A DNA stretch of 64,000 bases from Eutreptiella sp. 'Long Island Sound 2002' (taxonomy: Eukaryota; Euglenozoa; Euglenophyceae; Eutreptiales; Eutreptiaceae). Positions 21,631-32,556 of the stretch are shown here, one piece after another. The position numbers and the translations under genes were made by a program. The stretch's first letter is position 1; every line of letters starts with the position of its first letter. The notes beneath the pieces are model-generated. The model was given only the letters and a program-made list of their open reading frames with translations, was not told where the DNA came from and did no database searches. Location of the stretch: positions 85,241,178 through 85,305,177 of the forward strand of contig OZ038379.1 in NCBI GenBank assembly GCA_964036045.1, in the 5' to 3' direction.

Positions 21631-23995
21631 TAAAGAAGGTCCCTACCAGGACCGGCCCCCGCTGTACCCCTTCCGCCTGTTACCCCTGCTGATTTACTCC
21701 GGATCAGCGATTGCATTCCTCAAGTTTCAGGGTCCAAAGTCCAAAAATATAGAAAATAGAAAACACAATCCTCCTTCAACCCTGAACAGCAATCAGATCC
21801 CACAAATGCAGCAATAACCCGATTCAGAATCCAATCCACGATGCGGGCTTCCGTTCAGCACACCGGTCTTCCCACGGTGGCGGGTATGTACAAGAATTGC
21901 ACTAAGGAAGAAAGCCCTGAAATTGACATATGTACACAAATAAAGCAAAGTTGGGGAAAGAGGTAAACACACACATTCACAGCCATAAACCCCTCATTCC
22001 CTGGACTCACGACCTTCTCTTGACTCACCAACATATTGCCTTGAACCAGGTCAAATGAGATGGCTGAATGCCATGTGTCACAAGTCACTACATAAACCCC
22101 AAAAATGTGTTCACTCCCAAGCCTCTAAATCCTAGCCCAATAGGGGAGGTGGCGTGTCATGGCCTGGAGTGGCACTCAGGACCATGCCCTACCCTGACAT
22201 AACCTTGGTTGGACTTGGAGTCGAAGGGGCTTGGAGATATGCCCCATGAGTTTGAACTCATAACATGCCAAAAAACTGCCAATTCACACCATATTGGCCA
22301 TATATCAAATATATGCTCAAAATTGAGGTTACCACTTATCCGAAGGCTCAAAGCATGCATGGAATCGAAGTCTAGTATTCAACGAGGATATACACCAAAG
22401 GTCAATGCCCATGTACATCCCCACTTTACCCTCGAAACCCCTTCGGATATGGGCGCCACGCACTGCCCAAGTCAGCCCATGATCTTGAGACCAATTCTTG
22501 TGATCCTTCGTGCGCCAAGTCAAATGGAGTACGTGATCTGGCATATGGTCGTGTTCAACTTCAAAGCATCTGCCAACATATGAACAACATACCATGGTTC
22601 GACTCTCCATAGGCTTCTTGCTGTTTGCCGACCAGGTAAGTACACAAAACGCAAAAATGAGCAAAAATTGAGGACAAAAACATGAAAATATGTCCAAATA
22701 CAAAGTTGTCATGATAGTATATCTCTATGCTCACCGATGATATCCGCTCATGGTTCAATACACAAATGATTGGGACCATTTCCGAACAATTCCCCCACTT
22801 GGATCCCCCATCGGGCGCATGGAGATACCTTCGCCACTCATATCTACATGCCCCATGAAAATGGGAGTGCACTCATGGATCTCTTTGTCAAACATACCAT
22901 GAGCAATACATACGCGGTAGACTTGGTCTAGCACTTTGAATTCCACAATTGGGACATGGGCAAAGCCCTTGTCACGTGTGGCTCCCCATCTCTTCGGCCA
23001 CACGAAGATATATAACACGGGCGTGAGCATATCAAGACATATACCATGCATATAACACATACCCTCAAAATGTGGCTCCCACCATGATATGCCATGTCCC
23101 TCCATGGTCATAACTTCACGTTAAAAATACGTAGGAACCCAAGGAAAGTATCTATGCAACCCCAACGCTTATGCGGCACACTCGAAAGTCGCATTAAAAT
23201 ATTCGGTTGCACGGCCCAAGAGTTATACATCACTTTATACCCTCTTAACCATTATCCCTTGCTACAACGGGCATGTGTACACACCAAAGGCGTTTGATGC
23301 TTGGTAAATTAACTTGAGACCAATGCGCTTGCAACGCAACTTTCCTTATTCTCTTTCCTCACACTCGCGCGTAGATATGGCCCTTCAAAGTGGTCCCACG
23401 ATTCACTTTTGTTTCCCTTATATCTCCAAGTCAAATGGGTGGCAAGTATAAGGGAAACCTGATTCGGGCATAGGGAAAAGAGTACGACCACTCGAAGAAG
23501 TCCAAATCAAGTGCGGCGATGTCGAAGTCGAAAATCCGATTTCGACATCGCGAAAAATTCAGATTAAAATTTCGAGTGCTTATTTAGAAAATTGCGGAAG
23601 CAACGAACCCTTTGCTGATGAAATCTGACCCTTCAACGGAGTATCCGCCAAAATATCTGGAAATAACAGTTAACCAATCGGTTAACGCAAAATCGCGAGC
23701 CAACTGCCGGTTGCCGATACATTGACCATCAGAACGAAAGGCTGAAAAATTACGGAAACATCGTGATAATAAAACCCTGTTGATTCCTGATATTCCGATA
23801 TATAAATCTCCGCTGGCGGCGCCTCGTTACTGAATATGGCCGCTCATAGCCGGAATGGCCATACCTATCACACTATCACATCGGGTTAGATCAGGTGGAT
23901 GGGAGAGTATGATATCAGCCAATGGCGGCTTGCCGGCACATAGATACACACCCCAAGTGACCCCAAGATGGCCACGGGGGTCCGAACCGGCTTCA
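21631..23995 (-). repeat. LTR A: 3' LTR of E1, mosaic
   Basis: This 2365-bp copy holds only short frames that recur in the other LTRs and are not genes. Up to about position 22070 its variants match LTR C (for example GTTACCCCTGCTGATTTAC and GACATATGTAC). After about 22260 they match LTR B (AAAAAACTGCC, CAAATATATGCTC). A conserved 11-bp inverted repeat, GCGATGTCGAA/TTCGACATCGC, lies at 23516-23551. Confidence 0.85.
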
Positions 23996-24006
23996 CCCCC
24001 CTTCTC
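23996..24006 (-). promoter_or_regulatory. E1 polypurine tract
   Basis: Read on the minus strand this is GAGAAGGGGGG immediately followed by TGAAGCC, the start of the LTR. It is the expected primer for plus-strand DNA. Confidence 0.7.
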
Positions 24007-24387
24007 AGAGCGTTGTTACCGCTCGGAAGTCATTGAAGAGAGGACGGGAGGACCCCAATGGGCTCCAACCCCCCCCCCATGTCCCAAGGACACATGGAGG
24101 CCCCACACACGTCGTAGGCGTCCCCCATGCCCCAAGGGAGGGGTGAGGACACTGATGATCAGTGCCCTACGCCATATCCGGTCTCCTCTTGATCTACAAC
24201 ATGGACCAAGGGGATCAAATATAGAAAAACGTCGTCGGTCGACCTAAATAAGTATACCACAATGAAATATATATGTGGAGATCGAGTGAAGGGGGTATAT
24301 GGCCAATCAAGGCCGAAAAATCCCCGGATGAACGCCCTCACCCGTCTCCCAAGCACAGAAACAAACAAAATGCCAAGGGGGGATCCA
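24007..24387 (-). other. E1 3' untranslated region
   Basis: About 380 bases separate the pol stop codon from the polypurine tract. I see no gene; the same sequence recurs at 36760-37140 in E2 with few changes. Confidence 0.5.
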
Positions 24388-27300
24388 TTACGGTGCTACA
24401 GCAGCAACCAAATGGACCAACACGTCCTTGACATCCAAAGAAATATTCTTTTTCTTTAGGTAGTCCATCCAGACCGTGGTATACCTCGGCACGAAACTGC
24501 TCGGAGGTTCCCACAAATCCCTGGATGCGGCGAATCCCTTCCAACGGGCTTTATAAAGCCTACCCCCAGGCGTCCCCGGGTCCGGCTTGTCCGCCAGGAT
24601 TCTCTCGGCGGTGAAGTCGTCGTCCTCACCCTCGTCGTCCGAGTCCACATCGCCAGCCGTGAACTCGAAGGTGACGGGACGTCCGCTGGGGTCTGTTGCT
24701 CGGGGATGAAGCTGGGTATGGTCGCGGTCCAGGATCTTGTTATCCCCCACACGAACCGCATACACATCCTGCCCGACCTTCCGCACGATTACCCCCGGCA
24801 CATACCAAGATGCCTGCCGATGCCTGGACAGGACATCCTTGTGGTGCCGCTCCACCCACACGGTGTCTTGGAGAGCATACTTCTGGACTTTTCCCTGCTT
24901 GAAGTACTTGGCCCTCTTGTCATGCTCGTCCTGAAGTGCCTTGCACACCTTGGCCGCCGTGTCGTCCGCCTCAGCCATCATGGCATTCGCATCCCGGGCC
25001 ACTTTGCCATGGTTCATCCACGGGAGAGTGCGTGACACTCGATCCCGTAGGAACAGGATGCGATGGGGCGACAGTCCAGTGGGTCCCGGAAGGTCGTGAT
25101 ACGCCTGGAGTACTCTCCACAGCGAGTTATACCAGTTCCGGCCCGGTTCGTCAATGTGCAGCTGGCGGAACTTCTCGAACATCTGCCGCCCGGCCACCTC
25201 AGCACGGCCATTCGACCGGCTGTGGTACGCCACGGTCTTGGCGTGCCGAATCCCCATGTGCTTGCACATCGTCTTGAACCACGTCCCCACGAATTGACTG
25301 CCCCGATCGCTGCAGATGACAGCCGGGACGTCAAATATCGTCAGCCAATGCCTGATCATGGCATTAGCGACGGTCTTGGCCTGCAGCCCCACTCCATGCT
25401 TGTCCTTCTTGTCTTTCTTCTTGGACTTCTTGCCCGGGACTGCCACGATATACCCGCTGTGCCTGTCCACCGCCAGGATGACACAGTCGTAGGTCTCTCC
25501 GTCCACGGTGACCTCAGGCATGGCGAATACATCCATGGCCACGGACCGCATAGGGGCTTCCGGTATAGCCGTGTACACCGGGTTGCCCGCTGTGAAGTGG
25601 TTGGGGCTCTTCGTGGCCCGACACACGGCACAGTCGCTGCAGTACCTATCCAGGATGGCGTAGTACCCCGGAGGGAACTTGAAACGCCACTCCAGGTCCT
25701 GCTGCATCTTGTCTCGGCCAGGGTGCATGAGCTGGGCATTGTGCCAATGGTCAATGAGCTCCTCCACTCGGTTTTCGGGCACCAGCGGCTTGTCCTTGAG
25801 GAACAACTTGTCGCCATCCTCGGTCAAGCCGTCGGGCCATTCGTCGTCCGACGGGGCGCTCACGGCATTCCAGTACTTGCTCCAGTGCTCGGATGCCGCA
25901 TAGTCATCCGACCAGTCCTCTGTGAGCACCGACCTGACTAGCTCTACAGGGGCCACCATCCATTGCTCGAGGGTTTCTTCTCGAATAGCTTGGACTCGGG
26001 CGCCCCGGAACTTGGCCAGGTCTGTACGGTTTGCCATCACCACAAAACACTTGACCCCCTCTTGCTCCATGACCTTCTCCATCTCGATGATGCGCTTGGC
26101 CTCCTCGGTCTCCTCGGCGTCGCCATGGCTGGATATGTCCATCCACGCCTTGCCCGCGGGGTAGGCCCAGCGACTGAGGCAATCTGCCACAGTGTTGTCC
26201 TTCCCCGGGACGTACACGACGCTGAGGTCGAACTTGGCGAACGTCTCGTGCCATCGGGCCCTCCTAGCCGCTGGTCCTGAGGGGGTGTCGACATGCTCCT
26301 TGTGCCAGCTCTGTCGGGACTGGTGGTCCGTGCAAACCACCACTGGCTGCAGTCCGATGTGGCCAGACCACTTCCTGAGCGCACATACAATGGCGTATGT
26401 CTCCTTCTCCCTCGCGGTCCATGTTCGGCGTTGGCCTTCGGCCAGGATCCTGCTCCAAAACGCCACGGGAACATGAGTCCCGTCGTCCCGGACTTGCTCG
26501 AGGACTGCCCCCACGGCATAGTCCGAAGCGTCTGTCCGTAGCACGAATCCCTTGTCCGGGTCCACCAGGAACAGCCCCAACTGCCCCAGGAGTCGCTCCT
26601 TCAGGCTGTTGAACGCATCTTCAGCCTCAGGGGTCCAGGCAAGCTTCTTCTTGCTCCCCTTCCGGCCATCGAACTTCCCCACCTGCAGCATCTTGTGCAG
26701 CGGCCCCGAGAGTTCTGCATACATCCGGACGTAGCCCGAATAGTAATTGCAGAACCCCATGAAGGACCGGAGTTCGCTGATGGTCTGGGGCTTCTCCCAG
26801 TGGTGCAGGGACGCCAGCTTCCAAGGCATGGGACGCCGTTGCCCGTGACCAACCACGTGACCCGCGAACTCCACTTCCTTCACGAAGAGTGAGGCTTTGG
26901 TGGGCTTGCACACCATGTTGTGCTTGTCCAACTCGCTGAGCACTCGGCGCAGATCCTTTTCATGCGCGTCGATGAGCTCGTCCTCAGTCATGTTCTCCGT
27001 GCCGGACCCGATGATGATGTCATCCACGAAGGGATCGGCACAGTCCCGGACAGGACCGTGTAGGTCCTCCATCTTGCGCTGGAAAGCGGCGTTGCCATTC
27101 TTGGCGCCCATAGGCACCACTTTCCACTGCATGGGCCCCAGCGGCGTCGACATCGCTGTGCAGGGCCTGGAGTCCGGGTGTAGCGGCATCTGGTGATAAC
27201 CGTGTTTCAGGTCCAACACCGTGAAAATCCGCTTTTTCTGTTGCTTTTGGAGGATGGAGTCGATCAGGGGAAGCGAGTACGAGTCGTGCTCGGTCTGCTC

Positions 27301-27773
27301 GTTTAAACCTCTGTAATCAACCACCAACCTCCACTCTCCCTTCTCCTTCTTAGGCACGATGAAGGCTGGGCTGGCCCACTCACTGTCGGAGGGTTCGATC
27401 CATCCCCGCTCAATGAACTCGGCCAACAACTTCTTCATGGCCTCGGCCCGATCGCCCTGAAGTTGGTACTCCCGATGACGATAGATCTTGGGGTTCGGCT
27501 TCAGCTTGATCTTCGCTGTGCCAAACCTCCCACGATCTGGAGGGTTCTTGTTGGCGACGCCACTGAATAGCCGCGGATAGGCCTTAATCAGCCTCTCCCT
27601 CAGCTCGGCGACCTTCGGGTTCTTCTGGGCCTCTTCAGCCGCTTGCTTCGGTATCGATACAACCGACCGCACTGCGGTATAGGCCTCTTCTGGGTCCGAG
27701 TCCGACTTCTCCTCGTCCGATATGCCGTCTTCATCGTCGTGGGTCGCGATTTCCACCGATAATCTTCGAAAAA
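24388..27773 (-). pseudogene. E1 RT, RNase H, integrase and chromodomain
   Basis: This is one open reading of about 1130 codons in phase to TAA at 24388-24390. RT shows WRLVVDYRGLN, VLDLKHGYHQMPL and catalytic FVDD at 27019-27030. RNase H shows FVLRTDASDYAVG and VVCTDHQS. Integrase has an HHCC zinc site (HWHNAQLMHPGRDKM ... CSDCAVC) and the catalytic triad Asp 25531-25533, Asp 25306-25308 and Glu 25198-25200, with D,D-35-E spacing. The chromodomain near 24520-24640 reads AERILADKPDPG then YKARWKGFAASRDLWEPPS. The catalytic residues are all present, but the reading is cut from the upstream frame by an extra A at 27769-27773, so I score it as part of a broken pol. Confidence 0.85.
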
Positions 27774-28471
27774 TTTGCGGCCTCGGGCTGGTGCTCGTCG
27801 CTACCGTTTCCAACTCTTGGAAAACCCCACGTTGGTTGGTCCGACCTAACCAGACCATCGTATTGGTCCGCGATGTGATCCATGACCCTCGCCACGAACT
27901 CATCCTTCTCGTACTTGCCGGTGACCAACATCTTGTCATCCCACCAATGCGGAGATGTGACCATGGCCCGCCTCTTCTTGGCTGCCACACGGTCGTGCAT
28001 CCCCATCCGCATGTAGTTGACGACGTCGTCGATCTCGGCGTGGGACAGGACGTCAATGCCATCGATAGGCTGATCCGTCCCCTCCTTGGGCTCAAACATG
28101 ACCTTCATGGGCACCGCCTCCACCCTACGGATGAATGCTTCATCACCCGTGGGCTGGGCTTGCGCCCCATCCACCAGGAAAGCCTTGGTACCCCACGCTT
28201 GACCCGGGGAGGGCATTGATACACCCTTGGCGTCGATGAACAACTCCTCCTCTGGCCCGAATGACATCTCGTTCAGGGTGATGGAGTCCAGCGTCGACTT
28301 GAAACCCTCCAGCGGACATGGGGTGGATCCTATGCCGGTTATGACCAGGATCCCCTTCGCCCTATCCGCGATGATCTTCTCCACCGTACGTCTGGTGTTA
28401 TCCAGGGAGCCATGCCAATACATGGGTCCCCACTCCTTCAAACCCCAATGCTTGAGTCTCCTCGATGCCAA
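27731..28471 (-). pseudogene. E1 pol connector domain
   Basis: This frame continues the protease reading after a 10-bp deletion near 28450, identified by comparison with 41205-41220 of E2. It reads HWGLKEWGPMYWHGSLDNT, KIIADRAKGILVITG, then a region ending DDEFVARVMDH-like sequence. It is lost at the A-run insertion at 27769. In E2 the same segment is uninterrupted between protease and RT. Its start (ETDVFASRDAPLLRK in the preceding frame) recalls a segment found near RNase H of tyrosine-recombinase retrotransposons; that similarity is from memory and its function here is unknown. Confidence 0.6.
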
Positions 28472-29445
28472 TGCCTCCTACACTTCCGCAGAAGTGGGGC
28501 ATCCCGGGAAGCGAAGACGTCCGTCTCGGGCGCTTCGGCTCCCAGCGTCTGGATCATCCTGTCGTACACCTGCGGCGCCATTCCATACTCCGTGAGCTGA
28601 ACTCCGCGGTCTCCTCTGAACTTGGCACCCACAGCTTGCACCGCTCGGACGATCCGATCCTCTTCCTCAGCATTCCATTGGGATGATCCGCATGCATAAT
28701 CCGTGGACAGCCATGTGAGGCATTCATCATCCTCCCGGACCAGCGTTGCGCGATGGGGAAGGGCTCCAATGGCGTTTGCCACCATGAAGTCATACCCCAT
28801 GATCATATCCCAATCTGTAATGTCGGCCACATAGAAGTTCCCGGATAGAGTGCTTCTCTTCGCCAGATCAGGGCGGTTCAAGCGCTCATGCTCCCAGAAT
28901 TCCATACTGATGGTGGCCTCATGGGTGCCTCCACCCATGATTTCTCCGTTGGCGACCTTCAGGCGGACCGGTCTCCGGCTGGGCTGCAGGAGTTCCTCCT
29001 TGAACAACCCTCTCCGAACCAGGCTCACCTGGGCACCCGTATCCACTAACACATCCACCACCTTCTCCTCTCGTCCACACCGTACTCGCACTTTCAAGTG
29101 CAACTGCCGCTCGTCGCCATGAGGTGTATGGACGACTCTCACGGCATGCAACTCTAGCACGTCCGGGTGCATCAGGACTTCAAGGGTATGGTCACGGATG
29201 GTGTAGATCTTGGGTTGGTCCTGCCCGTCCACGGGGCTCTCCGTGGTCGCTCCTTCCTTCGCGCCATGTCCCGTACCCACATGTACTTCCCTTGGCAGGG
29301 CTCTCCAGGGGTTGGGAGTGGCGAAACTCAGTGGTTTTGGCTCTTCCGGAGCCTTCTTCGGCACCCGATGTGCCTTCGCTTTCTCTGGGATTCCACTGAT
29401 TTTCGGAGGAGAGACCTCCGAGGTCCCACTCCCGTGGGGGCTCCT
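28438..29445 (-). pseudogene. E1 aspartic protease and start of connector
   Basis: The frame is open from directly after the gag UAG (first Met at 29364) and in phase with gag. The retropepsin active site DVLVDTGAQVSLV has its DTGA motif at about 29029-29046, and a later MGYDFMVANAIG fits the second protease motif. The protease would cut the Gag-Pol chain into mature proteins. The frame ends after RHWHRGDSSIGV because of the 10-bp deletion near 28450; E2 reads HRGDSAWHRHWGLKEW here. Confidence 0.75.
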
Positions 29446-29448
29446 CTA
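29400..29448 (-). promoter_or_regulatory. E1 gag-pol UAG with possible readthrough structure
   Basis: UAG is at 29448-29446, followed in phase by open pol sequence. The next bases can fold: CCCAC/GTGGG around a GGGA loop, then GACCTC/GAGGTC, enclosed by GAGGAG with CTCCTC. The same codons follow UAG in E2 (42209) and, with changes, in E3 (62286). Stop-codon readthrough is known from gammaretroviruses; here it is inferred. Confidence 0.5.
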
Positions 29449-32400
29449 GACTTGGCTTTCCGCAGCCCCTTCCGGCTGCGATCCGCCAGGACTTTGTCCA
29501 CCACGTTGCTGGGCTTTGAGTTCCTCCAACGTCCTCAACATGTCCTCAGCAACCTCCTCGATCGACCTCACTCGTCGGTCTTGGCCAGGTCCACCACCGT
29601 AGCCTCTTCCTCCGCCTTTTCCTTGGCCTTTGCCTTGGCCCTTTCCCCCGTCTCCGCCCTTCGCCTTCCAATCGGAAATCCGCTGCTCCTTGGGCTTCTT
29701 CTCGGGGTGAGCGGCGAAGTAGGCCTTCTTGTCCGCCTCATACACCTTGCACTGACGGTGGTCGTGTGCATGGTTGTTTCCCTTGCCATAACAGACCCAG
29801 CACCCGTCGTGCTGAGACCTGTACTTTCGGAACGAGAGCGGTGGGTTCCCGATCCTCCTTGGCTCTCTGCTCTTCTTGGGTCCCAGCTGGCTCCATCTGG
29901 ACCGATCCTGCCCATGGTTCTTCACGTTGTGCGCCACAAACGCGAAGAAATGGGCCTCCTCGTGATCCTCCCGGGACCCGGTCCAGTGGTCTTGGCCACT
30001 TCCACTACCATCCTCCGCGGAGTTGGCCGTGTCCTCCTGGATCTCCCGATGATGGCGGTCTTCTCGGTGGCCTCGTTGTCCATGACCATGTCGATCCTGC
30101 ACGTGGGCCTCGTTCTTCGCATTGAGCTTCAACTCCACCGTGATGTACTTCACGATCTCGTCCAGGCTCATGCGCGCGAAGATGACTTGCATCCTCAGCG
30201 GCTCCCCGCGCCTCCACTCCACGTTGTTGAGGCGCAGCAACCTTTGCCCGGTGGAGTCTCCGAATACCTCCACGTACACGGCGTTCTTCAGTCCCAACAT
30301 CCGGTTGGGCTCGCCCAGGTTCCTCCTGAAGAACTCCATGATACCCGCATGGGTATCCTCCGCCGCCATGATCCTCACCGCCACACGCTTCTTGGCGCGC
30401 TTCTTCTCCTCGTCCTTCACTCTCCTCTTCCAGTTGCTGGGGAGGACGTCCTTCAGAAGGTGGCGGATCTCGCTGGCCTCGTTCCAGTCCTCCACCAGCT
30501 TGAGGCATCTGCGGTACTTCCGCAGATACCGGTTCCACTCCCGGACCCGCAACTCAACGCGGTCCAGCGGCAGTGGAATGGACCACAGGTCCTCCAGCTT
30601 CTGGTTCGGAGCGTCCAGCCGCTCCTCGTCCTCCAACCACTGGAGGCAGGCCTGCTCCGTCCTGATCAGTCCTTCCCGGATCTGATCTCGCAGCTCCTCC
30701 TTCAGGTCCTGCGCCAGGCGGTGTGGGAATGTCCGGCATACCCACTTATCCCGCGGCGCTCCCCGCATCTCGCCGACGACCTCCTCGGCGAAGTCCTCCC
30801 AGTCCAGGATGAAGTCATCCAGGTTGGACGGGTTCCCGTCGTAATAGGGGATTTTGATTCCCCTGAGGTCGTCAATCCTGATGGCGTCTCCGACATCCCC
30901 AGCCACTACTCCACCGAGACGGATACCACCTGTGGCCGGGGGGTGTGAGTACACTCCCCGTACATCCCTCTCCTCCATGGAGTGCGGTCCAGTTGGGCCT
31001 GAACCCATGGGGTTTGGAATGCGGGAAGGACTTGCTCCATCGGCCGTCCATATCCCCGTATTGGGGTCCTTCGCCCACAGGTTTTCTCCTGGATGACCTC
31101 GACCATGTCCGTCGGCGCTTCCCATGGTTCGCCCCTGCATGGTATGGTTCTCGATCTTCTCTTCCGCATAAACTACCATATTCGTCGTGATCGGTACCTC
31201 CTGGGCGGCATGGGACATCTGTACCGTCAGGCTCCTCGGGTCCGTGGTTACGTGCCCTTCCCGCATGGACCCAGCCGGTGCCGTGTGTTCCCCGAGCATT
31301 GTGGATTCGCTGAACATGGGAACAAACGGCAGCGCACCCGGGTCAACAGGCGGAGGCACGTATGGTGCCTCTGCAGGGCCGCCCATGGGTTTCTCCATGG
31401 CGCTCCTGAGGGTCTTAACCCGCTCCACCAGCTCTACCGCGGCCGGCTTTGCCGGGAGCTCCGGACCCGAGGCGAGGGGCTGTAGCTCCTCTAGCCTTTT
31501 CAGGCGTCCCGACATGTCCTCCACTAAGTGGAGGAGGCTGTCCACCACTGGCTGCTGCTTCTCCAGGGCCAGCTCCAGATTCTCCCGGTACCGGTCCCGT
31601 TCCGCTCGCAGCTCCTCCATGTCTTTCTCCGCGGCCGACTGGTCGTCCAGGATCCCCGCGACGTCCTCCTTTAGACCATCCTTGGCGTTGTCGAGGCGGT
31701 CAAGACGATGCACGATGGCGTCCATCCCCATCTTCGGGTACTTGCCCATGAGGAAGGACACGTGCTCGCAGTGGCACGCAGCGTGCTTTTCGCCGGATTC
31801 AGCACATCCCGCGGTTCCCGGCACCTCAGACTCATCGCCCATGGGCGTATCGCCTATGGCGTCCGTCTCTGGTCCCGTGTGCCGGGGCACAGGTGCCGTC
31901 CGGGCCCTGGCTGGCCTCTCCAAGCCCTCGGCGTCGTGCTGCAGGGCGGGCTCGGGGGCCGTATGCGCCCTGGCGACCGGCGCGGACATCTCCGGCTCCG
32001 AAGGTGGCTCGTAGGCTGTCCGATAGCCCTCGGAGTGCCCTTCGGATTCCCACAGCCTGACCGGGCTGGGGTCCGTGTCCATAGCCCCGGCGTCCCTTGC
32101 CGCGGACTTGGGTGACCCGCGCTTCCGGTAGCGCCGGGCCCGTCCTCCACTGCTGCCTGAATGACAAGCCTCATCAGAGTCCTCCGCGGCGGATCGGAGG
32201 TTGCATGCCTTCCGGCAGCGACGCTCACACATGGAGACCAGGTCCTCCATGTCACGTCCTCCTCTTCCCGAATGTCGTACTTCTCTTCGGGCTTCAACTT
32301 CCGGAGTTCGCCATGCTCTTGAACGTCTCCGCTCTTCTATGGCTGCAATCTCCGGCCTGGTCTCCACCGAGTCCACAATACGCACCCGGGGCGTACTTGG

Positions 32401-32556
32401 GCAGGGCTCATAAGGGCCCAAGTCCCCGGGTCGGCGGTTGGTAGGGGCAGCAGGTAAGCCTCTGCTACCATAAAGAAGGTCCCTACCAGGACCGGCCCCC
32501 GCTGTGCCCCTTCCGCCTGTAATCCCTGCTGATTTGCTCCGGATCAATGCTTGCAT
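29446..32556 (-). CDS. E1 Gag polyprotein
   Basis: This is an open frame of about 1036 codons. The first Met shared with E2 (MQALIRSKSAGITGG) lies inside the LTR, and the frame crosses the LTR end and the primer site; a more usual start would be the Met at 32250 (MEDLVSMCERRCRK). Domains in order: a disordered Arg/Ser/Pro-rich N-terminus; a coiled coil near 31520-31640 (KDMEELRAERDRYRENLELA); a capsid-like retrotransposon-gag domain near 30350-30890 (PYYDGNPSNLDDFILDWEDF); a His-rich basic stretch; and a zinc knuckle near 29765-29820 (CWVCYGKGNNHAHDHRQC, CX2C-X8-H-X4-C). Gag packages element RNA into particles. The product ends GAAESQV at UAG. Confidence 0.75.
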   Translation of the reverse strand: MQALIRSKSAGITGGRGTAGAGPGRDLLYGSRGLPAAPTNRRPGDLGPYEPCPSTPRVRIVDSVETRPEIAAIEERRRSRAWRTPEVEARREVRHSGRGGRDMEDLVSMCERRCRKACNLRSAAEDSDEACHSGSSGGRARRYRKRGSPKSAARDAGAMDTDPSPVRLWESEGHSEGYRTAYEPPSEPEMSAPVARAHTAPEPALQHDAEGLERPARARTAPVPRHTGPETDAIGDTPMGDESEVPGTAGCAESGEKHAACHCEHVSFLMGKYPKMGMDAIVHRLDRLDNAKDGLKEDVAGILDDQSAAEKDMEELRAERDRYRENLELALEKQQPVVDSLLHLVEDMSGRLKRLEELQPLASGPELPAKPAAVELVERVKTLRSAMEKPMGGPAEAPYVPPPVDPGALPFVPMFSESTMLGEHTAPAGSMREGHVTTDPRSLTVQMSHAAQEVPITTNMVVYAEEKIENHTMQGRTMGSADGHGRGHPGENLWAKDPNTGIWTADGASPSRIPNPMGSGPTGPHSMEERDVRGVYSHPPATGGIRLGGVVAGDVGDAIRIDDLRGIKIPYYDGNPSNLDDFILDWEDFAEEVVGEMRGAPRDKWVCRTFPHRLAQDLKEELRDQIREGLIRTEQACLQWLEDEERLDAPNQKLEDLWSIPLPLDRVELRVREWNRYLRKYRRCLKLVEDWNEASEIRHLLKDVLPSNWKRRVKDEEKKRAKKRVAVRIMAAEDTHAGIMEFFRRNLGEPNRMLGLKNAVYVEVFGDSTGQRLLRLNNVEWRRGEPLRMQVIFARMSLDEIVKYITVELKLNAKNEAHVQDRHGHGQRGHREDRHHREIQEDTANSAEDGSGSGQDHWTGSREDHEEAHFFAFVAHNVKNHGQDRSRWSQLGPKKSREPRRIGNPPLSFRKYRSQHDGCWVCYGKGNNHAHDHRQCKVYEADKKAYFAAHPEKKPKEQRISDWKAKGGDGGKGQGKGQGKGGGRGYGGGPGQDRRVRSIEEVAEDMLRTLEELKAQQRGGQSPGGSQPEGAAESQV
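32459..32470 (-). promoter_or_regulatory. E1 primer-binding site (initiator tRNA-Met type)
   Basis: On the minus strand TGGTAGCAGAGG starts right after the LTR end. It is the complement of CCTCTGCTACCA, the 3' end of initiator tRNA-Met with an AGCAGAG acceptor stem. The same site is at 45213-45224 in E2. Confidence 0.75.

Noticed and set aside
21855-23491. Small frames recurring in every gypsy LTR (60-127 codons)
   Set aside because: They recur because the LTRs are repeats; starts and lengths differ between copies, and substitutions show no codon pattern I can see.
29167-30948. A 593-codon + strand frame antisense to E1 gag, repeated as 591 codons in E2 (41928-43703)
   Set aside because: It is the mirror of the gag frame with biased codons; conservation between E1 and E2 follows from their overall similarity, and the translation is Leu/Val/Arg-rich with no recognisable domain.
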